Assembly: GCA_002395775.1 (NCBI GenBank)
Contig: DGUV01000018.1
Location: 304-62,308, forward strand
DNA length: 62,005 bases
Source of the DNA: Prevotellaceae bacterium UBA4301
GTDB taxonomy: Bacteria; Bacteroidota; Bacteroidia; Bacteroidales; Bacteroidaceae
Direction of reading: 5' to 3'
Position numbers and translations under genes: made by a program. Position 1 is the first letter of the stretch. The number at the start of each line of letters is the position of its first letter. Under the pieces are notes generated by a model that was not told where the DNA came from, did no database searches, and worked only from the letters and a program-made list of their open reading frames with translations. This document shows, piece by piece, positions 24,686-33,945 of this stretch.

Positions 24686-27109
24686 TTATTTGATAATAAA
24701 TTTGCGACCCTGACGGATATAGATACCTTTTGAACGTGGTGAGGTGACGGGACGGCCTGTGAGGTCAAAGATTCCCTTGCCGCCATCGGACGACGAGTTC
24801 TCTCCCACCTCTACATTCCGGATTTCCTCTACCCCGTCTTCATCTCCGCTTGTGGGAAGGGGGGTGAAGTGCCAATTGCGATGACCGGCCGAGGGACTGT
24901 TACCGTAGGCATAGTGGCCCACCTGGGTACCTGCGCTGTAGGACTCACGATTGAGGTCGAAAGCATAAGTGGCATCCGTCATGATAGCATGGAAGTAGGG
25001 GTCGAGGCTCACCAGACTGAGAGGTGTGGCCTCAGCTTGGGAGTCGGTCACAAGCATGGCGTAGGAGGATCCTCCGTCGTTTATCCAATTGCCCTCGGCG
25101 TTCTGAAGGAACAGCGCTCCGTCGCGTTCCACCAGTGTCCACACTTGTGAGGGATGCAGGCTGACGGGTTCGATGGAGAGGCCTCCACCACTGCCTGCGG
25201 TCAGTGTCAGCTGAGGGTTGTATTGTGGCTGTATGAGATAGGGCCGACCAGGCTCGGGCTGTTCATAGACCTCCTCGGCATCAGTCAGGGGAATGAGCAG
25301 CGTGGTGATGCTTTGGCCTGGAAGACTGAAAACAAGCTCCGAATCCTGTGTTCTAAGGGGCGACACGCGTTGCAGGTCCTCACTCTCGCTGGTGCGCCAG
25401 GCCTGAATGCAATTGATGTCAGGCTGCCCACAGAGCATCTGAGCGCGATGGACCACGGGCGTGACGCCTTCGTTGATGACCACGAGCACAAGAGTGTCAG
25501 CCCCAGGACTGAGGGCTGCGAGTGTGGTGGGCTCGGTGGTAGTAACAAAACGATGACCCACGGGGATGAAACGGGTGAGTTGCTGATGGCAGTAGTAGCT
25601 CTTCACGCGTTGATAGGTCTGGTTGGCGAAACTGCCGCGTATGGTGCACCACTGGTCGTTGTTCTCCTCCATATATTGCCAGTCTATCCAGGCATCAGGC
25701 ATGATGAGGCGAATGTCGTCGATGGCACGTTGCATAAGGCTCAGGTTCCCACCAATGCCCGAACCGCCACTGCCCGTCTCGCTCTGCCATAGGGGAAGTC
25801 CTGCGTTGCGTGCCAACGTACCCACCTGAGCGCGTGAAGTGGTTCCGGCCGAATAGGTGTGTGTGTTCCACTGTCCCACAAGATGCAGCACGTCGGCTTC
25901 CTGATAGGCTTTGAAGCCCGAGACGGAAGTGCTGACGCTGGTCTCGTCGCTGGCCGAGATGACGGTGGGCAGGCCCGAATCCCGAAGTATGGGGGCAAGC
26001 ACACGCAAGAAGGCCACCTGAGAGGCAAAGTCGAAATGACAACCCTCCTGCCCCCCATTAGCTCCCCAGTAGTTGGTATTGGGTTCATTGAAGGGCTCGA
26101 GCGTGCGGAACACAATGCCATATTCATCGGCATAGTGGCGGCAGACATCAACAAGATAGTGGGCAAACTCCTCGTAGTATTCAGGTTTCAGATTGTCCTT
26201 TCCGGCAGAGGTGTTGCCTGCCACACAACCGCTGTAGGTCATATAGTAAGGGGCAGAGTTGGAGAAGGCTTCGAAGATGGCATCGGGACGTTTCTCCCTG
26301 ATTTTGAGCATAATTTTGCGCTGTGCCGCATCACGGTCCCAATGATAGACGTCGAGTGTGGAATCCTTGAATCCTTCCATCTCGGCCCTAAGCCCTTTGC
26401 CCGACCCCATGTGGTGGGGCGTACAATTGCGATTGAGGGGGTCGTCGCCTCCGCCAATGTTGTAGCGGAAGATGTTGTAGTTCAGCCCAGTGGGAGAGAC
26501 AAGCCAATCGACAATCTGGTCAATCTTTGCATCGTCCCACTTGCCGCACATGTTGGCCCACCAGCAAAGCGAGACGCCCCACCCCTGATTGAGCTGCAGG
26601 CGAGAAGCTACGTCGATGAAATAGGAAATCGTATCAGTAGGAAATTCCTCATCCACGGACTCTGCCAATCGCCACAGGTGGAGGGCCTTCGTTCCATCCT
26701 TGTCGGCATAGACATGACTGCCGGATGTAGTCTTGTCTGTACCCAAGTATTTACCATTGGACTGACAGCGAAAACGTAAGCCCGAAGCTGTACTTTCCAT
26801 CGTGAAACGGGCACGCGAAGTGGTGCTGTCGGAAAGAAAATAGGTGCTCCACGAACCTTCAAGGGTCAGATAGCGTTGTGCTTCTCCCTCGCCATGAGCC
26901 AGGAGGACGCTTCCATCGGCACACGGAACAAGGCTGAGCGGCTGGAGTTCCGACGAGGCTGCATCGACAATGGTGCCACGCCCGTCGCTCCCTGGCCACA
27001 GAAAGAGTCCGCTGGAGTGTTGTACAAAGGTAGTAGTGACTTGCCCCGACAATGGCAAGGAGAAAACGAAGGCCAAACCGATGGCAAGGATGTAGTGGAA
27101 AGTCTTCAT
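24686..27109 (-). CDS. Secreted GH30 family glycanase with lectin-like flanks and secretion-type tail
   Basis: This 807-residue protein has a signal peptide (1-22). An N-terminal lectin-like module (about 25-150) precedes a GH30 catalytic domain (about 165-600) that opens with GWGVSLCWWANMCGKW. Its acid/base is E342 in EPFNEPNTNYW and its nucleophile E444 in LWQSETGSGG. A second beta-rich module (about 640-770) is followed by the tail FDLTGRPVTS...KGIYI...KFIIK. The GWG-W-A-GKWDD start and NEP/SET pair resemble endo-beta-1,6-galactanase type GH30 enzymes. A beta-1,6-glucanase or xylanase is possible. Promoter at 27141-27148. Confidence 0.85.
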   Translation of the reverse strand: MKTFHYILAIGLAFVFSLPLSGQVTTTFVQHSSGLFLWPGSDGRGTIVDAASSELQPLSLVPCADGSVLLAHGEGEAQRYLTLEGSWSTYFLSDSTTSRARFTMESTASGLRFRCQSNGKYLGTDKTTSGSHVYADKDGTKALHLWRLAESVDEEFPTDTISYFIDVASRLQLNQGWGVSLCWWANMCGKWDDAKIDQIVDWLVSPTGLNYNIFRYNIGGGDDPLNRNCTPHHMGSGKGLRAEMEGFKDSTLDVYHWDRDAAQRKIMLKIREKRPDAIFEAFSNSAPYYMTYSGCVAGNTSAGKDNLKPEYYEEFAHYLVDVCRHYADEYGIVFRTLEPFNEPNTNYWGANGGQEGCHFDFASQVAFLRVLAPILRDSGLPTVISASDETSVSTSVSGFKAYQEADVLHLVGQWNTHTYSAGTTSRAQVGTLARNAGLPLWQSETGSGGSGIGGNLSLMQRAIDDIRLIMPDAWIDWQYMEENNDQWCTIRGSFANQTYQRVKSYYCHQQLTRFIPVGHRFVTTTEPTTLAALSPGADTLVLVVINEGVTPVVHRAQMLCGQPDINCIQAWRTSESEDLQRVSPLRTQDSELVFSLPGQSITTLLIPLTDAEEVYEQPEPGRPYLIQPQYNPQLTLTAGSGGGLSIEPVSLHPSQVWTLVERDGALFLQNAEGNWINDGGSSYAMLVTDSQAEATPLSLVSLDPYFHAIMTDATYAFDLNRESYSAGTQVGHYAYGNSPSAGHRNWHFTPLPTSGDEDGVEEIRNVEVGENSSSDGGKGIFDLTGRPVTSPRSKGIYIRQGRKFIIK

Positions 27110-27140
27110 TTTGAATGATGTGCATGGATGGATATGGGGA

Positions 27141-27148
27141 CAAATTTA
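27141..27148 (-). promoter_or_regulatory. GH30 gene promoter (TAAATTTG)
   Basis: An exact TAnnTTTG on the minus strand, 32 bases before the GH30 ATG. Confidence 0.55.
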
Positions 27149-27202
27149 CGGAATTATTTTGAATTGCACACGGGGAAATATGAATTATTTGTCGGACGAA
27201 TG

Positions 27203-27233
27203 TTTGAGGATTGTGAATTATTTATTATTTTTG
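27203..27233 (+). promoter_or_regulatory. tdh promoter (TTTG / TATTTTTG)
   Basis: TTTG at 27203-27206, 19 bases, TATTTTTG at 27226-27233. The leader to the ATG at 27285 would be about 45 bases. Longer in-frame starts upstream of the box are excluded. Confidence 0.65.
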
Positions 27234-27284
27234 CGATGCAAAAGTGAAAAAACACACATAAAACAACACATTAAACACTTTCTG

Positions 27285-28241
27285 ATGAAGAACATTCTGG
27301 TTATTGGTTCCACTGGACAAATCGGATCGGAACTGACACGCGAACTGAGAGCCCGCTATGGCGGACCCCATGTGGTGGCAGGCTACATCGTAGGGGCTGA
27401 GCCCAAGGGCGAACTGCTGGAGGGCGGACCTGCCGCCATTGCCGATGTCACCGACGGACAGCACATTGCCGACGTGGTGAAGGAGTACAAGATTGACACC
27501 ATCTACAACCTGGCCGCACTGCTGAGCGTGGTAGCAGAGAGCCGGCCACGACTGGCTTGGAAGATAGGTATTGACGGACTCTGGAAGGTGTTGGAGGTGG
27601 CCCGCGAAAATGGGTGCGCCGTCTTCACGCCCAGCTCCATCGGTTCATTTGGTGCCGACACACCCCACGACATGACTCCGCAGGACACCATACAACGCCC
27701 ACGCACCATCTATGGTATCTCGAAAGTGACCACCGAACTGCTAAGCGACTACTATCACCTGAAGTATGGCGTTGACACCCGTTCCGTGCGTTTTCCGGGC
27801 ATCATTTCCTACCAGACTCTCCCTGGCGGTGGCACCACCGACTATGCCGTGGACATCTACTATTCGGCCGTACGCGGTGAGAAATTCGTCTGCCCCATTG
27901 CAAAGGGCACACTCATGGACATGATGTACATGCCCGACGCACTGAAGGCTGCCATCCATATCATGGAGGCCGATGCCTCGCGACTGGTTCACCACAATGG
28001 CTTCAACGTAGCCTCGATGAGCTTTGACCCGGACACCATCTATCAGGCCATCTGCCGCCAATGTCCCGAGTTTGAGATGGAGTATCAGGTGGACCCCCTG
28101 CGCCAGTCGATTGCAGACTCCTGGCCAAACAGGATGGACGACTCCTGCGCCCGCCGCGAATGGGACTGGGCTCCCGACTACGACCTCGACGCGATGACAG
28201 TGGACATGCTCTTCCACCTGCGCGAGAAGTTAAATTCCTAA
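27285..28241 (+). CDS. L-threonine 3-dehydrogenase, short-chain (epimerase-like) type
   Basis: This 318-residue protein has a Rossmann GSTGQIG (8-14), the Y143-x3-K147 catalytic pair in YGISKVTTE and the SVRFPGIISY segment. It resembles the UDP-galactose-4-epimerase-like threonine dehydrogenase family. It oxidises L-threonine to 2-amino-3-ketobutyrate with NAD. The adjacent kbl gene, which consumes that product, makes the assignment firm. Confidence 0.9.
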   Translation: MKNILVIGSTGQIGSELTRELRARYGGPHVVAGYIVGAEPKGELLEGGPAAIADVTDGQHIADVVKEYKIDTIYNLAALLSVVAESRPRLAWKIGIDGLWKVLEVARENGCAVFTPSSIGSFGADTPHDMTPQDTIQRPRTIYGISKVTTELLSDYYHLKYGVDTRSVRFPGIISYQTLPGGGTTDYAVDIYYSAVRGEKFVCPIAKGTLMDMMYMPDALKAAIHIMEADASRLVHHNGFNVASMSFDPDTIYQAICRQCPEFEMEYQVDPLRQSIADSWPNRMDDSCARREWDWAPDYDLDAMTVDMLFHLREKLNS

Positions 28242-28277
28242 CCCCCTTTAACCGTTAAACCTTAAACCTTATAATAT

Positions 28278-29465
28278 ATGTACGGTAAAATGCAAGACCA
28301 CCTCCGCCAGACATTGGCGGAGATTCGTGAGGCTGGGCTCTACAAGGAGGAGCGCCTCATCGAGACCCCGCAAAGGGCTGCCATCGAAGTAAAAGGCCAG
28401 ACGGTGCTGAATTTCTGCGCCAATAACTATCTGGGACTGAGCGACCACCCGCGTCTGATTGAAGCATCTAAGAAGATGATGGACGAACGTGGATTTGGCA
28501 TGTCGAGCGTGCGCTTCATCTGTGGCACACAGGACATCCACAAACAACTCGAACAGGCCATCTCGGAATATTTCCACACCGACGACACCATCCTCTATGC
28601 AGCCTGCTTCGATGCCAACGGTGGTGTGTTCGAACCCCTGTTAACTGAGGAGGATGCCATCATCTCTGACGCTCTGAACCATGCGAGCATCATCGACGGA
28701 GTGCGCCTTTGCAAGGCCAAGCGCTATCGCTATGCCAATGCCGATATGGCAGAACTGGAGAAGTGCCTGCAGGAGGCTCAGGCCCAACGCTTCCGCATCA
28801 TTGTGACCGACGGCGTGTTCTCGATGGACGGCAACGTGGCTCCTGTTGACAAGATCTGTGACCTGGCTGAGAAATACGATGCCCTGGTGATGGTGGACGA
28901 AAGCCACTCGGCTGGCGTGGTTGGAGAAACCGGTCACGGTGTGAGCGAGTTCTTCAAGACCTATGGCCGCGTTGACATCTATACCGGCACGCTGGGTAAA
29001 GCCTTCGGTGGCGCACTGGGAGGTTTCACCACAGGCCGCAAGGAAATTATCGACCTGCTTCGCCAACGCTCACGTCCCTACCTATTTAGCAACTCACTGG
29101 CTCCCTGCATCATCGGAGCTTCGTTGGAGGTATTCAAGATGCTCAAGGAAAGCAACGAACTGCACGACCGTCTGGTGGAGAATGTCAACTACTTCCGCGA
29201 CCGCATGATGGCCGCCGGCTTTGACATCAAGCCCACTCAGTCGGCCATCTGTGCCGTTATGCTCTATGATGCCAAGCTCTCACAAGTGTTTGCCGCCAAA
29301 ATGCAGGAAGAAGGCATCTATGTAACCGGTTTCTACTATCCCGTGGTTCCAAAGGGTCAGGCTCGCATCCGCGTGCAACTCTCTGCCGGACACAAGCGCG
29401 AGCATTTGGACAAATGCATCGAAGCCTTCATCAAAGTAGGCAAGGAATTGGGAGTGCTGAAATAG
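28278..29465 (+). CDS. kbl: 2-amino-3-ketobutyrate CoA ligase (glycine C-acetyltransferase)
   Basis: This 395-residue PLP enzyme of the alpha-oxoamine synthase family has FCANNYLGLS (about 49-58), DESHSAGVVG and the PLP lysine K241 in GTLGKAFGG. Start MYGKMQDHLRQTL matches the family. It cleaves 2-amino-3-ketobutyrate with CoA to glycine and acetyl-CoA, completing threonine breakdown with the upstream dehydrogenase. The 36-base gap between the genes carries short TTAAACC-type repeats related to those at 37505-37532. Terminator at 29486-29516. Confidence 0.96.
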   Translation: MYGKMQDHLRQTLAEIREAGLYKEERLIETPQRAAIEVKGQTVLNFCANNYLGLSDHPRLIEASKKMMDERGFGMSSVRFICGTQDIHKQLEQAISEYFHTDDTILYAACFDANGGVFEPLLTEEDAIISDALNHASIIDGVRLCKAKRYRYANADMAELEKCLQEAQAQRFRIIVTDGVFSMDGNVAPVDKICDLAEKYDALVMVDESHSAGVVGETGHGVSEFFKTYGRVDIYTGTLGKAFGGALGGFTTGRKEIIDLLRQRSRPYLFSNSLAPCIIGASLEVFKMLKESNELHDRLVENVNYFRDRMMAAGFDIKPTQSAICAVMLYDAKLSQVFAAKMQEEGIYVTGFYYPVVPKGQARIRVQLSAGHKREHLDKCIEAFIKVGKELGVLK

Positions 29466-29485
29466 AATTGAAGACCTCTCCCCCC

Positions 29486-29516
29486 AACCCCTCCCCTCAA
29501 AAGGGAGGGGTTTTAT
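29486..29516. terminator. Intrinsic terminator after kbl
   Basis: A 10-bp stem AACCCCTCCC/GGGAGGGGTT (29486-29495 with 29503-29512) has a 7-base loop, followed by TTATTTTG. It overlaps the stop codon of the convergent gene at 29513 by a few bases. Confidence 0.85.
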
Positions 29517-30319
29517 TTTGTCAACCAATCAAGGTACTTCATATAGATGAGGCGCGTGGCGCTCTGCATCGACCCGACAGTCTCGGTGTGAGCCTCCACC
29601 GAACGCTGATAGGCCTCGGAGGAACAAAGCTTGATACCAAACTTCAGGTCGTCGGTGGTCAGGAACTGATGGGCCAGGTTCAGCGTAATGTTGCGCAGGT
29701 TGTCCTTCAGGTACGGAAGCATCAGGTCTATGATTTTACGATACTCTTCCTCGCCCCACAGGTAGTCCTCACTTTCCTTGATGTGCTGCAGGGCATCGTC
29801 GAGCCGGGCAAGGTCATAGTAGGCATTGAAGCGTTCCACATAGTCCTCCGTCAGATTCGGGTCGAGGGCTATGGGGTCGAGCCTGCTACCCTTGTCCATC
29901 TCCTCGGCCTGCCACTTCAGCAGTTCCTCCACCACGGCATCCAGTCTATGCTGGGTCTGCATCAAGTGGGCCAGATAGAACTTACCCTTTGTGGTCTTGT
30001 ACATCTGAGTGAGTTCCTTCAGTTCCTGTTCGGTGCAGTGGCGGCCATAGGTGGGCAAGAGCACATACTCCACCATATCGGGCATAAATTGCTGACGGAT
30101 GTAAACGTCCACCAGTTCCTCCGTAGTGAAGCCGCGCCGGTTGGTCAGTCTCTGGTCAGTCAGCTGGGTCAGTCCCTTGCGCAGGTTGTCAACGGGCACG
30201 ATACATGCCGTCCGGTTGCTCTGGACATAGCGTGTCAAAGCCTTCTGGTAGGTGTTTGTTGCTGCCTTAGCCACAAAAGCCAAGCACAGCACGATGCTGG
30301 TCAACAATATCCTTTTCAT
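29513..30319 (-). CDS. Exported protein of unknown function (DUF2059-like, helical)
   Basis: The start at 30319 (MKRILLTSIVLCLAFVAKA) gives a clean signal peptide and 268 residues; longer frames begin upstream of the promoter at 30343-30350. The mature part is alpha-helical and charged, with two similar halves. Each half pairs an EELVDVYIRQQFMPDMVEYVLL-like helix with a Tyr-rich segment and a Q/K-rich helix (TEQELKELTQMYKTTKGKFYLAH). This layout resembles DUF2059-type periplasmic proteins, but I cannot confirm the family. Monocistronic. Confidence 0.7.
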   Translation of the reverse strand: MKRILLTSIVLCLAFVAKAATNTYQKALTRYVQSNRTACIVPVDNLRKGLTQLTDQRLTNRRGFTTEELVDVYIRQQFMPDMVEYVLLPTYGRHCTEQELKELTQMYKTTKGKFYLAHLMQTQHRLDAVVEELLKWQAEEMDKGSRLDPIALDPNLTEDYVERFNAYYDLARLDDALQHIKESEDYLWGEEEYRKIIDLMLPYLKDNLRNITLNLAHQFLTTDDLKFGIKLCSSEAYQRSVEAHTETVGSMQSATRLIYMKYLDWLTK

Positions 30320-30342
30320 GTTCCAAATCATAATTTCACAGG

Positions 30343-30350
30343 CAAAGTTA
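30343..30350 (-). promoter_or_regulatory. Promoter of the exported helical protein (TAACTTTG)
   Basis: An exact TAnnTTTG 24 bases upstream of the ATG at 30319. It decides the start codon, since the longer frame would begin 5' of the transcript. Confidence 0.6.
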
Positions 30351-30395
30351 TTAAGAAAATCACAATACACGCCCCTCCGTTTCATAATTATTTCT

Positions 30396-30403
30396 TAAAT
30401 TTG
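30396..30403 (+). promoter_or_regulatory. Promoter of the aldo/keto reductase operon (TAAATTTG)
   Basis: An exact TAnnTTTG; transcription start near 30410 and a leader of about 25 bases. Confidence 0.6.
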
Positions 30404-30435
30404 CAAAGATTAACCTTTCAATAACTCTCGACAGC

Positions 30436-31386
30436 ATGGAAAACTACCAAGCTTCTCCCACTCGCTATCAGGACAGCGAACAAATCTACCGTCGCTGTGG
30501 CAACAGTGGTGTGCTGCTGCCCAAAGTCTCCCTGGGTTTCTGGCACAACTTCGGTGGCAACGACCCGTACGACCGCAGTCGAGCCATTGCCTGCTATGCC
30601 TTCGACCACGGCATCACCCACTTCGACCTTGCAAACAACTATGGTCCTCCCTACGGTAGCGCCGAGATGACGCTGGGCCGCATCATGGATGATGACCTTC
30701 GCCCATATCGCGACGAACTCTTCATTGCCACAAAGGCGGGCTATGACATGTGGCCCGGACCCTACGGCAACTGGGGTTCGCGCAAGTATCTCATAGCCAG
30801 TCTCGACCAGAGCCTTCGACGCATGAGACTCGACTATGTTGACCTTTTCTACAGCCACCGCTACGACCCACTCACCCCGCTTGAAGAAACCCTGCAGGCA
30901 CTTGTGGATGTAGTGCGCCAGGGAAAGGCCCTGTATGTGGGCATTTCCCGCTGGCCCCTCCATGCGCTAGAGTTTGCCCAACGCTATCTTCGTCATCACG
31001 ACGTGCCGCTGCTCATTTATCAAGGTCGCCTCAACATGCTCGACCACGCCCCCATCACCGAGGGAATCCTGCCCTTCTGCCAGAACCACGGCATCGGTTT
31101 CATCTCCTTCTCACCCTTGGCACAGGGACTGCTCACCGACCGCTATCTGCACGGCATACCCGAGGGCTCGCGCATGACGCAGGGACGATTCCTGAAACCC
31201 GACGTGCTCACGCCCGAGATGCTGAACCACCTGCGCCAGCTCAACAACGAAGCCTCTGCCCAGGGACGCACATTGGCAGAGCATGCCCTCCGATGGATTC
31301 TCGAGCAGCAGGGGGTCACCAGCGTCCTTGTCGGTGCCAGCAGCACAGAACAACTTGAGCGAAACCTCCAGTGTATCCGCCCATGA
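30436..31386 (+). CDS. Aldo/keto reductase (YghZ/GpR-like)
   Basis: This 316-residue protein has a TIM-barrel AKR with the catalytic Asp/Tyr/Lys/His set visible as FDLANNYG (D, Y), TKAGYDMW (K) and FYSHRYD (H). The WPGPYGNWGSRKYL insert is typical of the L-glyceraldehyde-3-phosphate reductase (YghZ/GpR) group. It uses NADPH to reduce aldehydes. Its stop overlaps the sulfatase start by 4 bases, so it heads a run of five genes. Confidence 0.9.
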   Translation: MENYQASPTRYQDSEQIYRRCGNSGVLLPKVSLGFWHNFGGNDPYDRSRAIACYAFDHGITHFDLANNYGPPYGSAEMTLGRIMDDDLRPYRDELFIATKAGYDMWPGPYGNWGSRKYLIASLDQSLRRMRLDYVDLFYSHRYDPLTPLEETLQALVDVVRQGKALYVGISRWPLHALEFAQRYLRHHDVPLLIYQGRLNMLDHAPITEGILPFCQNHGIGFISFSPLAQGLLTDRYLHGIPEGSRMTQGRFLKPDVLTPEMLNHLRQLNNEASAQGRTLAEHALRWILEQQGVTSVLVGASSTEQLERNLQCIRP

Positions 31387-32948
31387 GATTATCCATCACC
31401 TCTGCACTCGCACTGGTCTCAGCCACATCCCTTGCGCAAGAGCGGCCCAACATCATCCTCTTTCTCGTGGATGATATGGGGTGGCAGGAAACCACCGTCC
31501 CTTTTTGGGAACAAGCCACCCCACTCAACCAGCGCTATCGGACGCCCAACATGCAGCGTCTGGCAGAGCGGGGTGTTCGCTTCACCAATGCCTATGCCTG
31601 CGCCGTCTCTTCCCCCTCGCGCTGTTCCCTGCTCTCAGGCATGAACGCTGCTCGCCATCGTGTCACCAACTGGACTTTGCATTACGACCAGACCACCGAT
31701 GACGAAAGCGCGAACCTCATCCTGCCCCAGTGGAATGTCAACGGCCTGCAGCCCCCCAGTGCTTCAGCCCACGACCTCCACCGCTCCACACAGGTCACTC
31801 CCCTGCCCCAAATACTCCATGACCACGGCTATCGGACCATCCATGTGGGCAAAGCACACTTCGCAGCAGAAGGAACTGCCGGGGCCGACCCTCTTCGCAT
31901 GGGCTTTGACGTAAATATTGCCGGAGGAGCCAACGGGGCGCCGGCAAGTTATCTTTCCGAGCGCGAGTTCGGCCAGGGGCGCTTCCATGTCAACGGGCTC
32001 GAACACTACTACGGCACCTCCACCTTCCTCACAGAGGCGCTCACCATCGAGGCTCTGCAACAACTTCAGCAGTCCATCAGCCGCGAGCAGCCCTTCTTCC
32101 TCTACATGTCACACTATGCCATACATGTGCCCTACGATGCCGACCCACGCTTCACCCCCAACTATTGCGACTCCACTGGACAAGGCATCCTCGATGCCCA
32201 ACTTGGTCAGCGACTCAATCAGCAGGAAATCAATCATGCTGCGCTTATTGAGGGTATGGACAAAAGTCTAGGCGACATCATGGACTTCCTTGACCAACAT
32301 CCCCAAGTGGCCCGCAACACCATTCTCATTTTCATGTCCGACAATGGAGGCCAATCGGTCAGCGTCCGTCAAGGGCGGCCCAACATCGACCAGAACTTCC
32401 CTGCTCGCGGGGGAAAAGGTTCGGCACTCGAAGGAGGCATCCACGAGCCCATGATGGTGCTTTGGCCCGGAGTCACACGGGGCGGCGGAGTCTGTCGCCA
32501 GCGGCTCATTATCGAAGACTTCTTCCCCACCTTGCTCCACATGGCAGGCATCCACGACTACAAGACGCTTCAGCCCATCGACGGCAAGAGTTTCGTTCCA
32601 GCCCTATGCCATCCGCGTCGCCAGCGAGAACGCACACTCATCTTCCACTATCCCAACATATGGGTCGAAGCCTATGAACAGGCCAATGGCTTCGGAGCCT
32701 ATTCGGCCATCATGAAGGGCGACTACCACCTCATCTATTATTGGGAAAGCCAGCAGTTCCAGCTCTATGACCGCCGGCGCGACATTGCCGAGGTTCACGA
32801 CCTCTCTGCCCAGCGTCCCCGCCTCCTGCGTCGGCTTGCATGCGAACTGACCGACTCTCTCATCTCCTACAATGCCCAGCGGCCCTGCCTGAAGGCCGAC
32901 GGACTGCCCGTGCCTTGGCCCGGCGAAGTTGCGTCAAGCATGAAATAA
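31383..32948 (+). CDS. Exported sulfatase, serine-type (S1 family)
   Basis: From the ATG overlapping the previous stop the protein is 521 residues with a signal peptide (1-19). Metal-binding D30/D31 sit in LVDDMGW. The maturation motif is S76-S-P-S-R80 followed by CSLLSG, so the formylglycine precursor is a serine and activation needs a radical-SAM maturase (anSME) encoded elsewhere. HVGKAHF, SHYAIHVPYD, MSDNGG and GGKGSALEGGIHEP are the usual active-site stretches. It is likely periplasmic, removing sulfate esters from glycans. No maturase or SusC/D neighbour is present. Confidence 0.92.
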   Translation: MRLSITSALALVSATSLAQERPNIILFLVDDMGWQETTVPFWEQATPLNQRYRTPNMQRLAERGVRFTNAYACAVSSPSRCSLLSGMNAARHRVTNWTLHYDQTTDDESANLILPQWNVNGLQPPSASAHDLHRSTQVTPLPQILHDHGYRTIHVGKAHFAAEGTAGADPLRMGFDVNIAGGANGAPASYLSEREFGQGRFHVNGLEHYYGTSTFLTEALTIEALQQLQQSISREQPFFLYMSHYAIHVPYDADPRFTPNYCDSTGQGILDAQLGQRLNQQEINHAALIEGMDKSLGDIMDFLDQHPQVARNTILIFMSDNGGQSVSVRQGRPNIDQNFPARGGKGSALEGGIHEPMMVLWPGVTRGGGVCRQRLIIEDFFPTLLHMAGIHDYKTLQPIDGKSFVPALCHPRRQRERTLIFHYPNIWVEAYEQANGFGAYSAIMKGDYHLIYYWESQQFQLYDRRRDIAEVHDLSAQRPRLLRRLACELTDSLISYNAQRPCLKADGLPVPWPGEVASSMK

Positions 32949-32958
32949 GAATAAGCCC

Positions 32959-33906
32959 ATGACCCGCATTCTGCTCATCATCTGCCTTCTGCACATCACC
33001 CTTGAAAGTTGGGGACAAGAGCGATTCCGCGTAATGACCTGGAACGTGGAGAACCTTTTTGACTGCCGCGACGACACGATGAAGCAGGACGAAGAGTTCC
33101 TGCCCGAGAGCACGCGACAATGGACTTGGCTACGAATGCGGCGCAAAATCACCGACATCGGTCGTGTGGTGATGGCTGTTGGCGGCGACAGGCCTCCCTC
33201 GTTGGTGGCGCTTCAGGAAGTGGAGAACGACAGCGTGATGAATGCCCTGACAAGGAGCTCCGCACTCAGGACCTTGGGCTATGACTACATCATGACCGAC
33301 AGCCCGGACAAGCGCGGGGTGGATGTGGCACTGATGTTCAGGAGGGAAGACTTTCGCATACTGGGATGGGAAACACGTCGCGTGCCCTCCATCAGCTATG
33401 GTTTGCGCCCCACGCGCGACATTCTGCATGCATGGGGGATTGTAGCCAACGGAGACACGCTCCACGCCGTGGTGTGCCATTTGCCCAGCAAGGCAGGACG
33501 ACGACAGGGTAAACCCAACCGCCGCTTGGCACTTGCTACACTTGCCTCCCTTTGCGATTCCCTGTTAGCCTCTGGCGAAGGCGACAGGCGCCTGATTGTG
33601 ATGGGCGACTTCAACTCACCCCTCGGGGAACTGCGCCCTTTGCGAATGCTCCATCCCATGACTCCTAACGGGAAAAGGCCCACAGAGGGCACCTACCGCT
33701 TCCGAAGCAACTGGAGCTGGATTGACCACATCATGGTGAGCCCGGCATTGAAGGACTGCACCACGGAAGCCAGAATCTACTCGGCCGACTGGATGCAAAG
33801 GCCCGTGGCCGACGGCACCTGGTATCCGCGACGCACCTACCAGGGCACAACCTATGCCGGAGGCGTGAGCGACCATCTCCCCATCTCTTGCGACCTCCGC
33901 CTTTGA
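32959..33906 (+). CDS. Exported endonuclease/exonuclease/phosphatase family protein
   Basis: This 315-residue protein has a signal peptide (1-19). EEP-fold motifs are MTWNVENLFD, LVALQEVEND, the CHLPSKAGRR region, GDFNSP, SWIDHIMVS and the terminal SDHLPI. All metal and catalytic residues (Asn, Glu, Asp-Asn, Asp-His) appear present. Extracytoplasmic members act on nucleic acids or phosphoesters; which one cannot be told. It starts 10 bases after the sulfatase. Confidence 0.88.
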   Translation: MTRILLIICLLHITLESWGQERFRVMTWNVENLFDCRDDTMKQDEEFLPESTRQWTWLRMRRKITDIGRVVMAVGGDRPPSLVALQEVENDSVMNALTRSSALRTLGYDYIMTDSPDKRGVDVALMFRREDFRILGWETRRVPSISYGLRPTRDILHAWGIVANGDTLHAVVCHLPSKAGRRQGKPNRRLALATLASLCDSLLASGEGDRRLIVMGDFNSPLGELRPLRMLHPMTPNGKRPTEGTYRFRSNWSWIDHIMVSPALKDCTTEARIYSADWMQRPVADGTWYPRRTYQGTTYAGGVSDHLPISCDLRL

Positions 33907-33945
33907 AACGCCTCAATGTCGAATCTTTGCAAAGGAAACAGAAAC

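Noticed and set aside
24469..24786. 105-codon minus-strand frame between patatin and GH30
   Set aside because: Its apparent repeats (NHFPI, FPLIGN) are translations of the 22-bp DNA repeats, and it runs into the GH30 coding region in another frame.
27111..27284. Longer N-terminus for the threonine dehydrogenase
   Set aside because: The extension precedes the promoter box at 27226-27233 and has no family resemblance; the Rossmann motif starts right after the ATG at 27285.
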